DNA of 64,000 bases from Echinometra lucunter. Lineage: Eukaryota; Echinodermata; Echinoidea; Camarodonta; Echinometridae. The translations under genes and the position numbers were made by a program. The notes under the pieces are model-generated. The model saw only the letters and a program-made list of their open reading frames with translations. It ran no database searches and was not told the DNA's origin. Below, piece after piece: positions 25,901 through 35,500 of the stretch. Each line of letters starts with the position of its first letter. The stretch's first letter is position 1. The DNA lies in contig CM057159.1 of the NCBI GenBank assembly GCA_029962745.1, forward strand, positions 31,527,377 to 31,591,376, read 5' to 3'.

Positions 25901-28616
25901 TGTTGTCAAGCTTGTGCTTTAGATTTAGGGGCACTGAGTATGAGAAAATGACATTGGATGAAGAGGAAAGGGGGGGGGGGGTAGGAGGACTTTGAAAAGG
26001 GAAAAGGAGCCTTTAATACAATAGGGGAGGACTTGAAAAGGGAGCATAGCTATGAATAGGGGAGTTTTGAATGGGGAAAGGGACTTTGTAAGGAATGGGG
26101 AGGGACTATAAATTAGGTATGAGTAGGGGAGGAGCTTTGACTTGAATGAGGAGGGGCTTTCATAAAGGAATGCATCTGACATGGTTACTGCTTTAAGAAA
26201 ATGCCTGAGTGAAGTATTTTACAGGAGCTGTCATAGTAATCAATACTTATGTGATATCTTGACAGAATGCAATAAGTCTAGCATCAGGCTTACTGCTTTA
26301 AGAAAATGCCTTAGTGAAGTATTTTAGAGGAGCTGTCATAGCAATCAATACTTTTCTGATATCTTGACAGAATGCAATATGTCTAGCATCAGTCATAGTG
26401 AAGTATTTTACAGGAGCTGTCATAGCAAGCAATACTTATGTGATATCTTAACAGAATGCAATAAGTCTAGCATCAGGCTTACTGCTTTAAGAAAGTGCCT
26501 TAGTGAAGTAATGTACAAGAGCTGTCATAGTAATCAATACTTATGGGATATCTTGACAGAATGCAATAAGTCTAGCATCAGGGGAACCTCCTGATTCCAA
26601 GTACAGATCAGTGGTCTACTACCAGGTCAAGAATCCCAAGTATCATGAAATATTCAAGGTAAGAAGGGTCCCGTTTCATGAAACATGTTATCAATAACAA
26701 GTTGCAATAACTGTTATAAGCTACTGAAATCCTTGCATCTGATTTGCTGACAGAAAATTTGTCATAGAAATGTGGCAGTTGTTCTAATAACAGTTTTATG
26801 AAACGGGGCCCTTGTAACACCTTTTACGTTTGTCATTGTGTAGTGTCTGTTTGTCCCCTTCTGTCTTTCACTTCAGTTCGGTTATTGCAGTCATTGTTTC
26901 TTTTTTCATGTTGTTGAATATGTGTTTTCTTTAAGTAGTATTGATAAAATATTTCTAAACAATTCCTTTGTAAGGCCTTCTTGTGATTTGTTTGACTATT
27001 TTGTTTAACCCATAGCAGTACAGAGCTTTCTTAAGGTCTAAATTAATCATCTTCAATCCTCAAATTGGCAATACAAATTATTTTTTTCCATGTTTACATA
27101 GCTTGAAAAAAAATGAATATGGGTATAACATAAACCAAAATGACATTTAATTGTAAAATTGAATCAGAAATTACCAATTTGAACACAGAAACAGTGATTA
27201 TATATTATTCACTGCATTGCCAATTTAAAGAGTTTAATGATAAGTTACCTACAAGTGCATGGTGTTTGGAAGATAAACTATATTTCATGAATGACCTTTG
27301 TAAGTTCAGCATTTTTTTCCTGTCCCTATTAGAAGTGATTGAAATCATGTTGGTTATCTTTCAGGTTGCGATTCCCATTGATCAGTTCTGCAAGAACAAC
27401 ACACATGTCAGGTTCACCTTCAGACACAGATCAGCTACGGAAGGTTAGTCAAAATGGAATGTTTATCATATTTGTTGTTGAATGTGCAATTGATAGTGGA
27501 AGTTGCAAGTTCTGCAGTAAGTGCATTGCTTCTGTATTTATAAGATCTTGTTTATTTGACCAAAATACATTCTAGAGTTGGATGTAATCAACTTTAGACA
27601 TACCTGTTTTACTGCTTACATCTAGCAATCAGTAAAAATAAATAAATAAATATTTTTTAAAATATGGAATTATGCAGGTTATGCACACAACAGTCTATGA
27701 GTGTGAGGGTGTTCTTAAGTTTTGAGTTTTCAAGTTGTAGAAATTATTTGGAATGAAGAAATCAGAACATGAATCCTGATTAGAGTATAGTGGATATCAT
27801 CCTCCTTTTACAAATGTTATTGATCTTTACTTCATTATGATTATAATTCATCCTTTTACATACAGCCAAAGACAAGCAGGAGAAGATCTTTGCTATGGCC
27901 TACCTAAGATTAATGACAGACATTGGTACAACCATCACCAATGGGGTACATGAGCTTGTCATATACAAGGTGAGTCCAGCAGTCTTTTACAGGACTCCCA
28001 GAAAATATAATCATATTTCATTTAGGAAGCTTGTTCAAGTGTTTCAAGTGCTGAGAGGTAGAGACGATTGATATTTGTGATTGATGTTTAAAGATTGTTT
28101 GTTGCAGTTGAATTGTTGTTCAAATGAAGACTTCCAAATTTTGAAAGAAATAAGGTACAGTTTGCTTTATGAATGTAAGAGAAGTCTCTAGATAATGCAC
28201 TATCTGTGGAAAATGTGGGGGTGTTATACTGAAATCACATCATTCTCAACAGGTGAAACAAACTTCTTAGTCAAATCACAATAAGTAAATGAATGAAAAG
28301 AGACAGTGGAAGTTTAAAAAAAAAACAAAAAAACATGTATGAATGCTCAACATTAGCCCCTGTTGGTACTTTCTGATCTGTGTGTTAAAAGGTACAGAAA
28401 TTTTTGGAATTATTGAAATTTTCACTTTTCAGTGTGACAAGAACAGTGAGTCTAGCACAGCATACTTGAACCTACCTTCCACAAGGCAAGAACTGAAAGC
28501 CTATGAGGATAGAAACCAAACACACGCATCGGTTCATCACAAAGGATTATCCATCAGCAACAAGGATACATTCCTACTGTCTACCGTGGTGTGCTCAACA
28601 AAGCTGACTCAAAACG
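4999..28616 (+). CDS. DOCK1: DOCK1/2/5-type guanine nucleotide exchange factor, N-terminal half (14 exons, incomplete at both ends)
   Basis: DOCK-A proteins activate Rac with ELMO at the membrane. Exons with GT/AG borders and matching phase: 4999-5101, 12232-12380, 16368-16500, 17389-17528, 18299-18380, 19437-19500, 19970-20120, 23029-23149, 23926-24007, 25771-25895, 26560-26658, 27365-27443, 27866-27969, 28433-28616 (1,616 nt, about 538 codons, no internal stop). Family signatures include [70 protein letters not shown] and VCSTKLTQN. The last five exons form the DHR-1/C2 domain, which in this family binds phosphoinositides. The SH3 exons upstream and the helical and DHR-2 catalytic part downstream are absent; the model ends 475 bp before a 500-N gap. 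The match is closer to DOCK1/2/5 than DOCK3/4, but which paralogue is unresolved. Confidence 0.93.
5176..5190. repeat. Poly-G run
   Basis: About 15 consecutive G in the first visible DOCK intron, soon after the donor at 5102. Confidence 0.85.
5633..5715. mobile_element. Very short TTAA-bounded element, family B
   Basis: This 83-bp unit starts TTAACCCATTGAACAC and ends CTCAACAGGTTAA. Related units of similar length lie at 22460-22556, about 36983-37072 and 39119-39203; each has a GAGTTATCTC-like or AAGTTATCTC-like core or its complement. No coding capacity. Its similarity in ends to family A suggests one mobilising enzyme, which is inference. Confidence 0.65.
6063..6416 (+). mobile_element. 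TTAA-bounded MITE, family C, copy 1
   Basis: It begins TTAAAGGTAGTAGCCCACAT and ends with the approximate complement, GTGGTCTCCTACCTTTAA, giving terminal inverted repeats flanked by TTAA. A second copy lies at 56024-56308 on the opposite strand inside the lipase gene, and the two match over most of their length, for example TTTAGATTGCTTAAGCCACA and its complement. No transposase is encoded. Confidence 0.8.
7226..7727. mobile_element. MITE with GTAAAAA/GCCAGTG terminal repeats
   Basis: The left end TTTTTACACTGGC and the right end GCCAGTGCAAAAA are complementary. Inside, the motif AAGTGTAAAAAGC is repeated several times and TCCCGTACTA or TAGTACGGGA recurs in both directions. The element is locally GC-richer than its surroundings and codes for nothing recognisable. 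Confidence 0.65.
8940..9426 (+). mobile_element. TTAA-bounded MITE, family D, copy 1
   Basis: A 487-bp unit in the first visible DOCK intron, starting TTAAAGGGGGTACCCAATGC and ending GTGTAATCACGTTAA. Copies lie at 12915-13412 (minus) and 40128-40593 (plus). All three have TTAA at both ends. A perfect TGACGTCA palindrome sits at 9137-9144. Overlapping open frames within it are not genes. Confidence 0.85.
10243..10790 (+). mobile_element. 5'-truncated LINE: C-terminal end of reverse-transcriptase ORF plus 3' tail
   Basis: The 87-residue frame at 10243-10506 contains [11 protein letters not shown], then [14 protein letters not shown] and [10 protein letters not shown]. This is the usual last segment of non-LTR retrotransposon ORF2 proteins, after the polymerase domain (motif order Y-N-T-R, L-W-N-x-L/I-P, FK-x-x-LK-x-YL). 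About 280 bp of untranslated tail follows, ending near a repeated ATTCA motif. No polymerase core is present, so this is a dead 5'-truncated insertion in a DOCK intron. Confidence 0.75.
12560..12640 (-). repeat. Degenerate tRNA-derived SINE head
   Basis: Read on the minus strand it begins near GGAGCACTGTGTGTTATAAT and ends with GGTTCAACCC, resembling A-box and B-box elements of a Pol III promoter at tRNA-like spacing. It does not fold as a clear functional tRNA, so it is called a SINE relic. Confidence 0.45.
12915..13412 (-). mobile_element. TTAA-bounded MITE, family D, copy 2
   Basis: Inverted copy of the element at 8940-9426, with TTAA at both ends and the same order of blocks (GGGTACCC end, GCGCGC core, GTGATTACAC end). 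TGACGTCA is intact at 13220-13227. It lies in the second visible DOCK intron. The 146-codon open frame on the minus strand reflects the repeat. Confidence 0.85.
13908..13940. repeat. Short interstitial telomere-like CCCTAA tract
   Basis: Degenerate CCCTTAGCCCTAACCCTAAC units occur here. A second small patch (CCCTAACCCTAAGGCC) lies near 14288. They are too short to mark a chromosome fusion. Confidence 0.5.
14901..15394. mobile_element. TTAA-bounded MITE, family E
   Basis: Its ends are complementary: TTAAAGGCATTGGTTAAC at the left and GTTAGCCAATGCCTTTAA at the right, both with terminal TTAA. The centre includes a GC-rich block with GCGCATGCGC. No transposase is encoded. Only one copy is seen in the window. 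Confidence 0.75.
16199..16220. repeat. Poly-G run of about 22
   Basis: A long uninterrupted G run in the second visible DOCK intron, about 150 bp before the next exon. Such runs can form quadruplexes and are often mis-sequenced. Confidence 0.9.
16727..16960 (-). mobile_element. LINE fragment: C-terminal end of reverse-transcriptase ORF
   Basis: The minus-strand frame 16727-16939 ends with [18 protein letters not shown], then SSLDQF and [10 protein letters not shown]. This is the standard tail of non-LTR retrotransposon ORF2 proteins of the CR1/Jockey type. It is unrelated in sequence detail to the fragment at 10243, so two LINE lineages are present. The insertion is 5'-truncated and lies antisense in a DOCK intron, next to an AAT microsatellite. 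Confidence 0.75.
17457..17740 (+). repeat. Tandem duplication of a DOCK exon tail and its splice donor
   Basis: The last 72 nt of exon 17389-17528 plus the start of its intron are followed by two degraded copies, at about 17551-17650 and 17651-17740. Shared landmarks in order are ATTGGT, CGCAGA, TGATGA or its variants, TCTATGA or TCTACGA, and TGTGAACA followed by a CAGGTAG-type donor (lost in the third copy). Spacing of the ATTGG landmark is about 93 and 100 bp. The copies lie after the functional donor and are not open in frame past the first. Confidence 0.8.
18895..19065. repeat. GC-rich minisatellite with about 20-bp units
   Basis: Degenerate units of the form GACAACTCCCCCGGAG repeat about seven times, ending in a unit in the opposite orientation (CGGGGGAGTTGTCC). 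The three overlapping minus-strand open frames rich in Gly, Ser and Leu here come from the repeat and are not genes. Confidence 0.75.
21078..21949. mobile_element. About 0.87-kb element with 27-bp terminal inverted repeats
   Basis: TACCGTGTTTACACAGTGAC at the left is matched by GTCACTGTGTAAACACGGTA at the right. Internally, TGATCCGCG followed by GCC-TGTCGAAC appears twice in the same direction (near 21167 and 21820). An AAT microsatellite and a short AAGCGCTTTACAG-type repeat sit in the middle, suggesting a nested insertion. No transposase is visible. It lies in a DOCK intron. Confidence 0.75.
21485..21512. repeat. (AAT)n microsatellite
   Basis: About nine AAT units, joined to a sequence ending in AGCGCTTTACAG that resembles the tail of a short interspersed element. 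Confidence 0.85.
25960..26165. repeat. G-rich degenerate minisatellite
   Basis: Imperfect repeats of a GGGGAGGACTTTGAAAAGGG-like unit fill this part of the DOCK intron just before the tandem array at 26184. A poly-G run of about 10 starts it. Confidence 0.6.
26184..26589 (+). repeat. Tandem 105/84/105-bp repeats carrying a duplicated splice acceptor and exon start
   Basis: Four units each end with TCTT(G/A)ACAG followed by AATGCAATAAGTCTAGCATC. The AG of each unit is at 26265, 26370, 26454 and 26559; only the last is the border of the functional DOCK exon (26560-26658). The second unit lacks 21 nt. Each upstream candidate acceptor would read into a stop codon (for example CTT TAA after the first copy) before the true exon. 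Confidence 0.9.
27005..27260 (+). mobile_element. Distant, degraded relative of MITE family A
   Basis: It starts TTAACCCATAG and keeps the order of family A landmarks: TCAAATTGGCAA, a T-rich block, and ATTGCCAATTTAAAGAGTTTA. The right end cannot be placed. A 55-bp family A end fragment also lies at about 24030-24085 (TGTGACAGAGGGTCCACATT), immediately downstream of a DOCK exon. Confidence 0.45.
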
Positions 28617-28741
28617 GTAAGGAGGAGGCTAGAGGGTGGCTTTAATAGAGATGGAGGGGGTGGGGGGGGGGGGAGGAGGAGAATGGATAGGATGGGGAAA
28701 AGATGCATGCATGGTTTGATTGTAAGGGGCTGGCTGTCAAT

Positions 28742-28842
28742 TGGCAACAAGGATAGGTTTTTACGCTCCACTTTGGTGTGCTCAATATAGCTAACTCCAC
28801 ATGATGAAGAGGGGTTCAGAGGATGGCTTTGATACAGATAAG
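28742..28842 (+). repeat. Degenerate duplicate of the last visible DOCK exon tail and donor region
   Basis: GGCAACAAGGATAGGTTTTT followed by TTGGTGTGCTCAATATAGCT and GATGGCTTTGAT aligns with exon 28433-28616 and the start of its intron (CAGCAACAAGGATACATTCC, GTGGTGTGCTCAACAAAGCT, GGTGGCTTTAAT). The donor is lost in the copy. About 125 bp lie between the true donor and the copy. Confidence 0.7.
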
Positions 28843-29091
28843 GCAAGGATATGAGAATGGAGAGAGAAAGGGGGCTGGAGATGGATGAGTAACCAAAAAA
28901 AAGAAAGAAATGAAGCTGTAATAATATGGTCGTGTTTGTTTATCAATCTTAGTTTTCAACACCATATTCCACGTTTTGGAAAATATATGATTTGATCCCC
29001 CTAGATTTTACAAAAATTGACATGCATGTACATGTAACCTGTCCAAATTTTTTCTGGTGACAGATTTCCATATGTCTTGATGTATGCAGAA

Positions 29092-29591
29092 NNNNNNNNN
29101 NNNNNNNNNNNNNNNNNNNNNNNNNNNNNNNNNNNNNNNNNNNNNNNNNNNNNNNNNNNNNNNNNNNNNNNNNNNNNNNNNNNNNNNNNNNNNNNNNNNN
29201 NNNNNNNNNNNNNNNNNNNNNNNNNNNNNNNNNNNNNNNNNNNNNNNNNNNNNNNNNNNNNNNNNNNNNNNNNNNNNNNNNNNNNNNNNNNNNNNNNNNN
29301 NNNNNNNNNNNNNNNNNNNNNNNNNNNNNNNNNNNNNNNNNNNNNNNNNNNNNNNNNNNNNNNNNNNNNNNNNNNNNNNNNNNNNNNNNNNNNNNNNNNN
29401 NNNNNNNNNNNNNNNNNNNNNNNNNNNNNNNNNNNNNNNNNNNNNNNNNNNNNNNNNNNNNNNNNNNNNNNNNNNNNNNNNNNNNNNNNNNNNNNNNNNN
29501 NNNNNNNNNNNNNNNNNNNNNNNNNNNNNNNNNNNNNNNNNNNNNNNNNNNNNNNNNNNNNNNNNNNNNNNNNNNNNNNNNNNNNNNNNNN
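29092..29591. other. Assembly gap of exactly 500 N
   Basis: The round length suggests a placeholder for a gap of unknown size. It separates the truncated DOCK gene from COX15. Frames reported across it are meaningless. Confidence 0.98.
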
Positions 29592-29851
29592 ACACCACAG
29601 ATTCTAGACATAGACTAGAGTATGTCATGTATGTGTTCCTGTGGACAACCATGTCCTGTGCAGAGCAGCCGATGGTGAATAAAAACTTAAAATTAAATAA
29701 ATATTTTTGATATCCCTTCAAAAATTACCTTGGACAGTCTCAGGTAGGTTCTAGTGCACAAAAAAACATACTCAGCGAAAGCAGTAAGCATAATCAGTCT
29801 CACTAAATATCATTAGAAGTCGACACAACCAGTCACTGACTGAAAAATGGC

Positions 29852-29879
29852 AGTTTCTTAACTTTTAAGTTAAGAAACT
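29852..29879. repeat. Perfect 13-bp-stem hairpin
   Basis: AGTTTCTTAACTT, a TT loop, then the exact complement AAGTTAAGAAACT. No T-tract or gene context suggests a terminator, and its role is unknown. Confidence 0.85.
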
Positions 29880-31420
29880 TTGACATACTTAAGCCAACAC
29901 TTAAGCTTTATTTGTTCAATTTGATAACTGATTTGATTTTTATTTAAGAGAATGAAGTTCATGGTCCACATTTGCTGCAGAAATTCTTATTTATACCACC
30001 AGAGAAAAAGTTGCATGGGGATGGCCGCTCACCAGAGCCATTTCTCAAGATGGGTCCTGTGAGCGGCCACCCTATGTAAAAGGTGTACAGAATGGAGGTG
30101 TTTGTAGGAGATTGTAGTCTGCCTTCATTTTTTTTTGTCATGGCATTTGGTAGATCATCACTTTTGACAAATTTTATGGGTTTCTACACAGTATTATTAC
30201 TTTTCATAAAGTATTGGTGTGTAAAGCATGAAATACAATATTAATTTTGTTTACTTTGTCGCAAATATGGCGCTAAATGCTCGCCAAATGATAGGCGGCC
30301 GCCCACAGGGGTAGGGGCGGCTGCACACAGGACCCCTAACATCGTTTTGAAAAATGGACACTACTGACCACGCAATTGGTCAATAATTTTAAGTTTGTCC
30401 TCTATTCAATTAGCAGGTATTTGGACTCTGCATTGATGGTATTGAACTATGTGTGAGTCTTTAATTAATAAATATAATCAGCAAATTCCCTTTAAGCAGC
30501 CGCACACCAGAGCCAGTACTCTAGTTACTGGGAAATTTTGGGCTCTGCCCCCCTGATAACAGGTACCTGTTACGCCCCTGGTTTCAACTTATTTACTATA
30601 GTATAGTCTAGTATAGTCTACAGTCACAATATTAATACGGCACAGTATGAACCGGTATGGTAGTCCCGTTACTGCGCACAATGAGATTGCACGCACAACA
30701 CTTCGGGGTGCTTCTGTCTCTATAAAGGAGGAGTGCCGACCCTACCAGAATACGAGGCAAACAACGACTGTTAGAGACAGAACACTTCGGTCTACTTTAA
30801 TCCCAGCCCATAACCCAGAACTAGTAATGGCAAACGTGGAGAATTGGGGACTGGAATGTTTTTGCATATATTTGTTTGTGTGCAAGCAAATGCAGCCCAG
30901 TGGCAGCGGCGATGATTACGTGATTAAAACATATATTTTAAAGTCAGTTTGAACTTGCTTATGGACTTGTCACATACCCTGACTCTTGGCTGTCTCTGCT
31001 GATCTCTGCACAAATGGCATGCACGTGCGTTCTGGTCCCCTATTCTCTGGGTTTGCCTTAGATACATGACAATCAGTACATTGTGGATACTTTCCGCTCT
31101 TTTTTTCGATGAGGATGATACAAAAAAATGTCGACTCACCTATTAATTTCCCAGTTCCTCGGTGAAATGCTTTTGTGGAAGACAGTGTATACAGCTACAT
31201 GCGTGTGTCTTTACCTTCCGGCCACACACGCCTTTGTGAAACATTCAGTGCATTTTCCAGTACACATACATCAGCAGCTCTATAATGCATGCACTGGTGA
31301 ATTGTGAGACGAACAGATTATGAATATTTATGAGAGGCAAATCAGGCAAGTGGCGAGATTGACAAAAACACATATTCATTAATTCTTTCATAAAACTTAT
31401 GACATAATAAATATTCATAG

Positions 31421-31485
31421 CCCAAAAGAAAAAGTTACAGCCTGCGTGCAATATTGTATGTAGGCTGTAAGCTTTTCTTTTTGGC
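31421..31485. mobile_element. Small palindromic foldback element, copy 1
   Basis: CCCAAAAGAAAAAGTTACAG at the left and CTGTAAGCTTTTCTTTTTGG at the right are inverted repeats around a TGCAATATTG centre. The element at 63657-63759 has the same ends and the same centre motif. Confidence 0.75.
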
Positions 31486-32565
31486 TTAACTGCAAGTGCA
31501 TGGGCAAGTTCCTGTTTTCATTTCTACTTTTACAAAACAGCAAGATTTGACTGGTTTCAAATTTGGAAAACAAAAAGGGACATTTCATCAACTCTACACA
31601 TTTTTTATGAATATCTGATTTGCGCTGGGCCTACTTAACTAAGTACACAGAAGTGGCATCGTATCATAAAAACTTCTTTAAGTAATAAACAGTTATAAGT
31701 GGTTCTTTTGACCATTGCAGATGAGAGTTCCACAGAGAAGCAGCGGTTCCACCCAGGATGCTGTCACAGAATGGCAGGTCCTGAGGATATGGTACCTTAT
31801 ACTGTGAATGACTGACTTTTCAATTCACTTCAAATTTACATGTATTTCACTTTGCAGTAAAAAGTACAGGCAATGATTATGAAGTAAAAACCAAAAAACA
31901 GCAAAAACAATACATTCACAATGTAATACAACAATAGCAACATACATGTAGAATAGAATAATCACATAATTATATTATTGTAAAATGTTGCAACCTGAAT
32001 TGAATTGAATAATCATTAATGATAGAGCTGGACTACAGAAAGTGCATAAAAAGCAGCAGCGTATACAGCCACATGCGTGTGTCTTGCTCTGCTGGTAGTC
32101 TGAGAGTATGTTCTGGCACCCCTGAACCATCTTGCTATATCATTGTTTACATGTGGAAAACCTCTCATTTGTTACTTGTGAATGGAAGGGGGGATATGAC
32201 TCTGAGGAGACCAATGAAGCCCTACTATACAGAGTGAATGGTGGTTTCCTATTTCACAATAATGCCAATAATCTTTTGTGTACAGAGCAAAAAGGTGAAG
32301 AGAAATGAACAAAAAGTTGTTAGAATTTCATTTAACAAGCTACATGGACAGGTGAATTTTTGTTTAGTCTAGACCTAGAGTCTATGTCATTCAAGATGTA
32401 AACTTGAGACTACACTGCATATACCTGATATAGCCTCTTCTCATTGTTGTAACTTGAACAGAGACTTCACGTATTTGACTTTTTGATTATTTATTTTCAC
32501 GTTCACTTTTGTGAAAATGTATTTATCTTGCATTATTGATTATCGTTATATAATGTGATGCATTT

Positions 32566-35500
32566 TTGTCTCTTTTTATTTTGGAAAATGTATCAAAGGG
32601 CTTACATTGCATCCAGAGAAATTCCTGTTCCCGCTGTTTGCACCAACAACCGAAGACAACACCATGCAGAGTTGGGAGCCTCTCATTGATAAGAGGGGGT
32701 CTAGGGCAGTTTCTTAAACCAAAGGTTTGTTTTAAAATTAAATTATTAATATTTAAGCATTTAACTTAAGTTCTCTGAATTTGCTGAGAGATAAAGTATT
32801 GGGGTAGATATGTCTTTAAGAGGTTATGATTATACAGACATTGATAGGGGACATTGTAAGAAGAAGAGGGAGAGTGAGAGTGAGAGAAAATCTATGATAT
32901 GATGGGCTAATGGGAAAGGTATTTCAAGATTTTATCATTTCTCTTGCTGACTGAGGTGAAGTAAGGGAGTATGGATAGAGTTCTGAAATTGTGGATTCAT
33001 TGCAACTTCACACTAGAGAAAGTGAGAGGAGATGAAGAGATGCTTATCTGCAATCAGATTCTTGCCAGGATTTTCAATAGTACTGCAATTATTTGCAAGT
33101 AGTGTACATGGTTGCCTGTAATTTTAGAAATGATAATGACAGAGGAATCACGGTTAAGATTTCTTCAAGGCTACAGACTGTGCAGAACTTTCCTTGCTGG
33201 ACTCACCTATCATTTGAACACTTGTGAATAAAACTCTGAAGCTATTGTAACCTTATTCTGTTTGTTTTCCTTGCTAAATGATTTTTCCTATGTATCACAT
33301 TGTGAGCAGGTTCACTTAGTGCTGAAACCAAGCAGGGTACAGACCACAGTGGCTGCAACGGGTGTGAACACAATCTCACCCAGAGCAGAGAAGATCGTAG
33401 GAGCCTGGCTGCTGACGTGCTGTGGGATGATTGCAGGTACCGTTGTACTAGGAGGCGTCACAAGGCTGACCGAGTCTGGCCTATCGATGACAGACTGGCA
33501 TCTCATCAAAGGTATGCGACCTCCTACCACCCAGGAACAATGGGAAGCTGAGTTTGAGCGATACAAGCAGTTTCCAGAATACAAATACGTCCATACAGGG
33601 ATTACTCTGCAACAGTTTAAGTTTATATGGCTGATGGAGTACAGTCATAGGATGTGGGGTAGGGCCATCGGCTTGGCATTCTTCATTCCAGCAGCCATCT
33701 TCTGGAAGAAAGGATGGATCAGCAAGTCTCTCAAACCAAGATTAGCAATCTATGGATCTCTTCTCGTCTTTCAGGTAAAATACCTGCAATAGTTGTTTTT
33801 TTTTTCTTAAAGACTCAAGAAAGCTGACACGAAGTGCAATGTTTCTATAAGAAATATGGAATATATATTTTTTTTTACATAATTATGGTAAGTTTGATCT
33901 TAAGATACAATATTCAACTTTTTTGAAAATTGGATGATTACATATTTACCAAAGACTCCTACCCAAGTTATCCTAAGGCATGTTTATTATAACAGAAGGT
34001 TCATGACAACGTCTTGCTTTCATTTAATTGTGATTTATTTTAATAGTGTACTTGTTTCATTCCTCTTAGGGATTGCTGGGATGGTTCATGGTAAAGAGCG
34101 GTCTGGAGGAGCCAGCCAAGCATGACATTCCAAGAGTCAGTCAGTACCGCCTAGCAGCCCATCTTGGATCTGCTTTTGTCCTCTATTCCTTGATGCTCTG
34201 GGGAGGTCTCTCACAGATCCTCAAGCCACTCACGGTATGAATAGTCGGTTTGAAGCTTTATAGAATATGATTGCTGGAAGTAGCAACTGTTTGATGTCAT
34301 CTTTTGGAGCCATTTCTGAATGTTTATGGAAGTTTGTTGCTTTTTGTACACTGTAATTATGACCACCCTTTGATTATGACATGTAGTATTAGTTGTTGCT
34401 ATTTTTTTTTGTTGCTCAGATATTTTTTAAGGTTTTTTTCAAACATACATGCAGACATACATGTTTGTAGCAATATGCCTATAGCACATTCATTTATTTG
34501 ATGTAAGATAAAAGAGCAATGGAGATGAAATGCCTCGCTCGAGGGCATACATGTAAGTGCCGTGCCAGGGATCGACCCCCGCAATTCTCACGCCTCCAGT
34601 CACGCGCCTCTAGTCACGCACCTTTAACTACTGGACCATGGCACCTCCACCGATTTATAAGTTACAATTTTTTGTATGCATATGGACATGAATGGTTATG
34701 ATTATATTATTATGGGTATCATTTGGAAGATATTTACTCTTTCATAAGTTTATTAAGCTTTATTTAAAAATTCAGCATGCACGACATTTCTTTAGCTTTT
34801 ACATTAATTGACATTGATTTTATTGAAATTGATTTTATTTGATCAGTCAAACCCTTTTCTCTTCTCGTTGACCATAGATACCAAACAGCAAGAACCTCTC
34901 ACTGCTGAGGAAGTGTGCTCATGGGTCTATGGCTGTTATCTTCACCACTGCCTTGTCAGGTCAGCTATCAATCGTCATCTTTTCCATCACCATCTTCTGA
35001 AAACATGAAAATATGCATGTTGTGAAGTGTAAACCTGCCATTATCAGCATCTTTAATGTATGGGTGCATTTCACCTGCCTGAGTACAGTTGTTGCCTTGT
35101 TTCATATCATTTTAGCTTTCAAGGTTGATACCTTTACAATTCATTATTAAACTGTATCAAAACCTTTGTGAACATTATGGTATTCTTGATACAAGAATAG
35201 GATATTATTAGCTGAATGAGGCATTTTGGAGACATGATATAAGCGAGTATTTTGTCTGTCTAATTGATTCACTCAACTTAAAATACGTCACAATGGTTCA
35301 GCCAGGGCTTTGCTGTATGACTAGGGTAATAATATTCATACACCCCTCCTTCGCAAAATTTGTAATTTTCCTATTGCACCTCTGACTTCTGTACTAAATT
35401 ATTGGCCCATAATATCCATATTCCACCTTTCTTGTATAAGTGCGCATTTAGCAAAATGCAAACGTGCAGTATTGTGTACGTGATAGAGGTTAAAAACAAT

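Larger units (their letters stand above)
28617..32565. other. Stretch between DOCK exons and COX15
   Basis: It holds the exon-tail duplicate (28742-28842), the 500-N gap (29092-29591), a perfect hairpin (29852-29879) and a foldback element (31421-31485). It also holds direct repeats of GGCCGCTCACCAGAGCCA type near 30023 and 30497. No DOCK exon after the gap and no other gene is recognised. The COX15 promoter should lie at its right end, but no core promoter motif can be singled out. Confidence 0.5.

Noticed and set aside
28949..29721. Long open frames spanning the N block on both strands
   Set aside because: They are open only because N codons are not stops; the flanks encode nothing recognisable.
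31716..31790. Possible exon starting ATGAGAGTTCCACAG after a TTGCAG acceptor, considered as a COX15 or DOCK exon
   Set aside because: The donor (GTACCT) is weak, joining it to the COX15 exon gives a stop, and it matches no DOCK segment.
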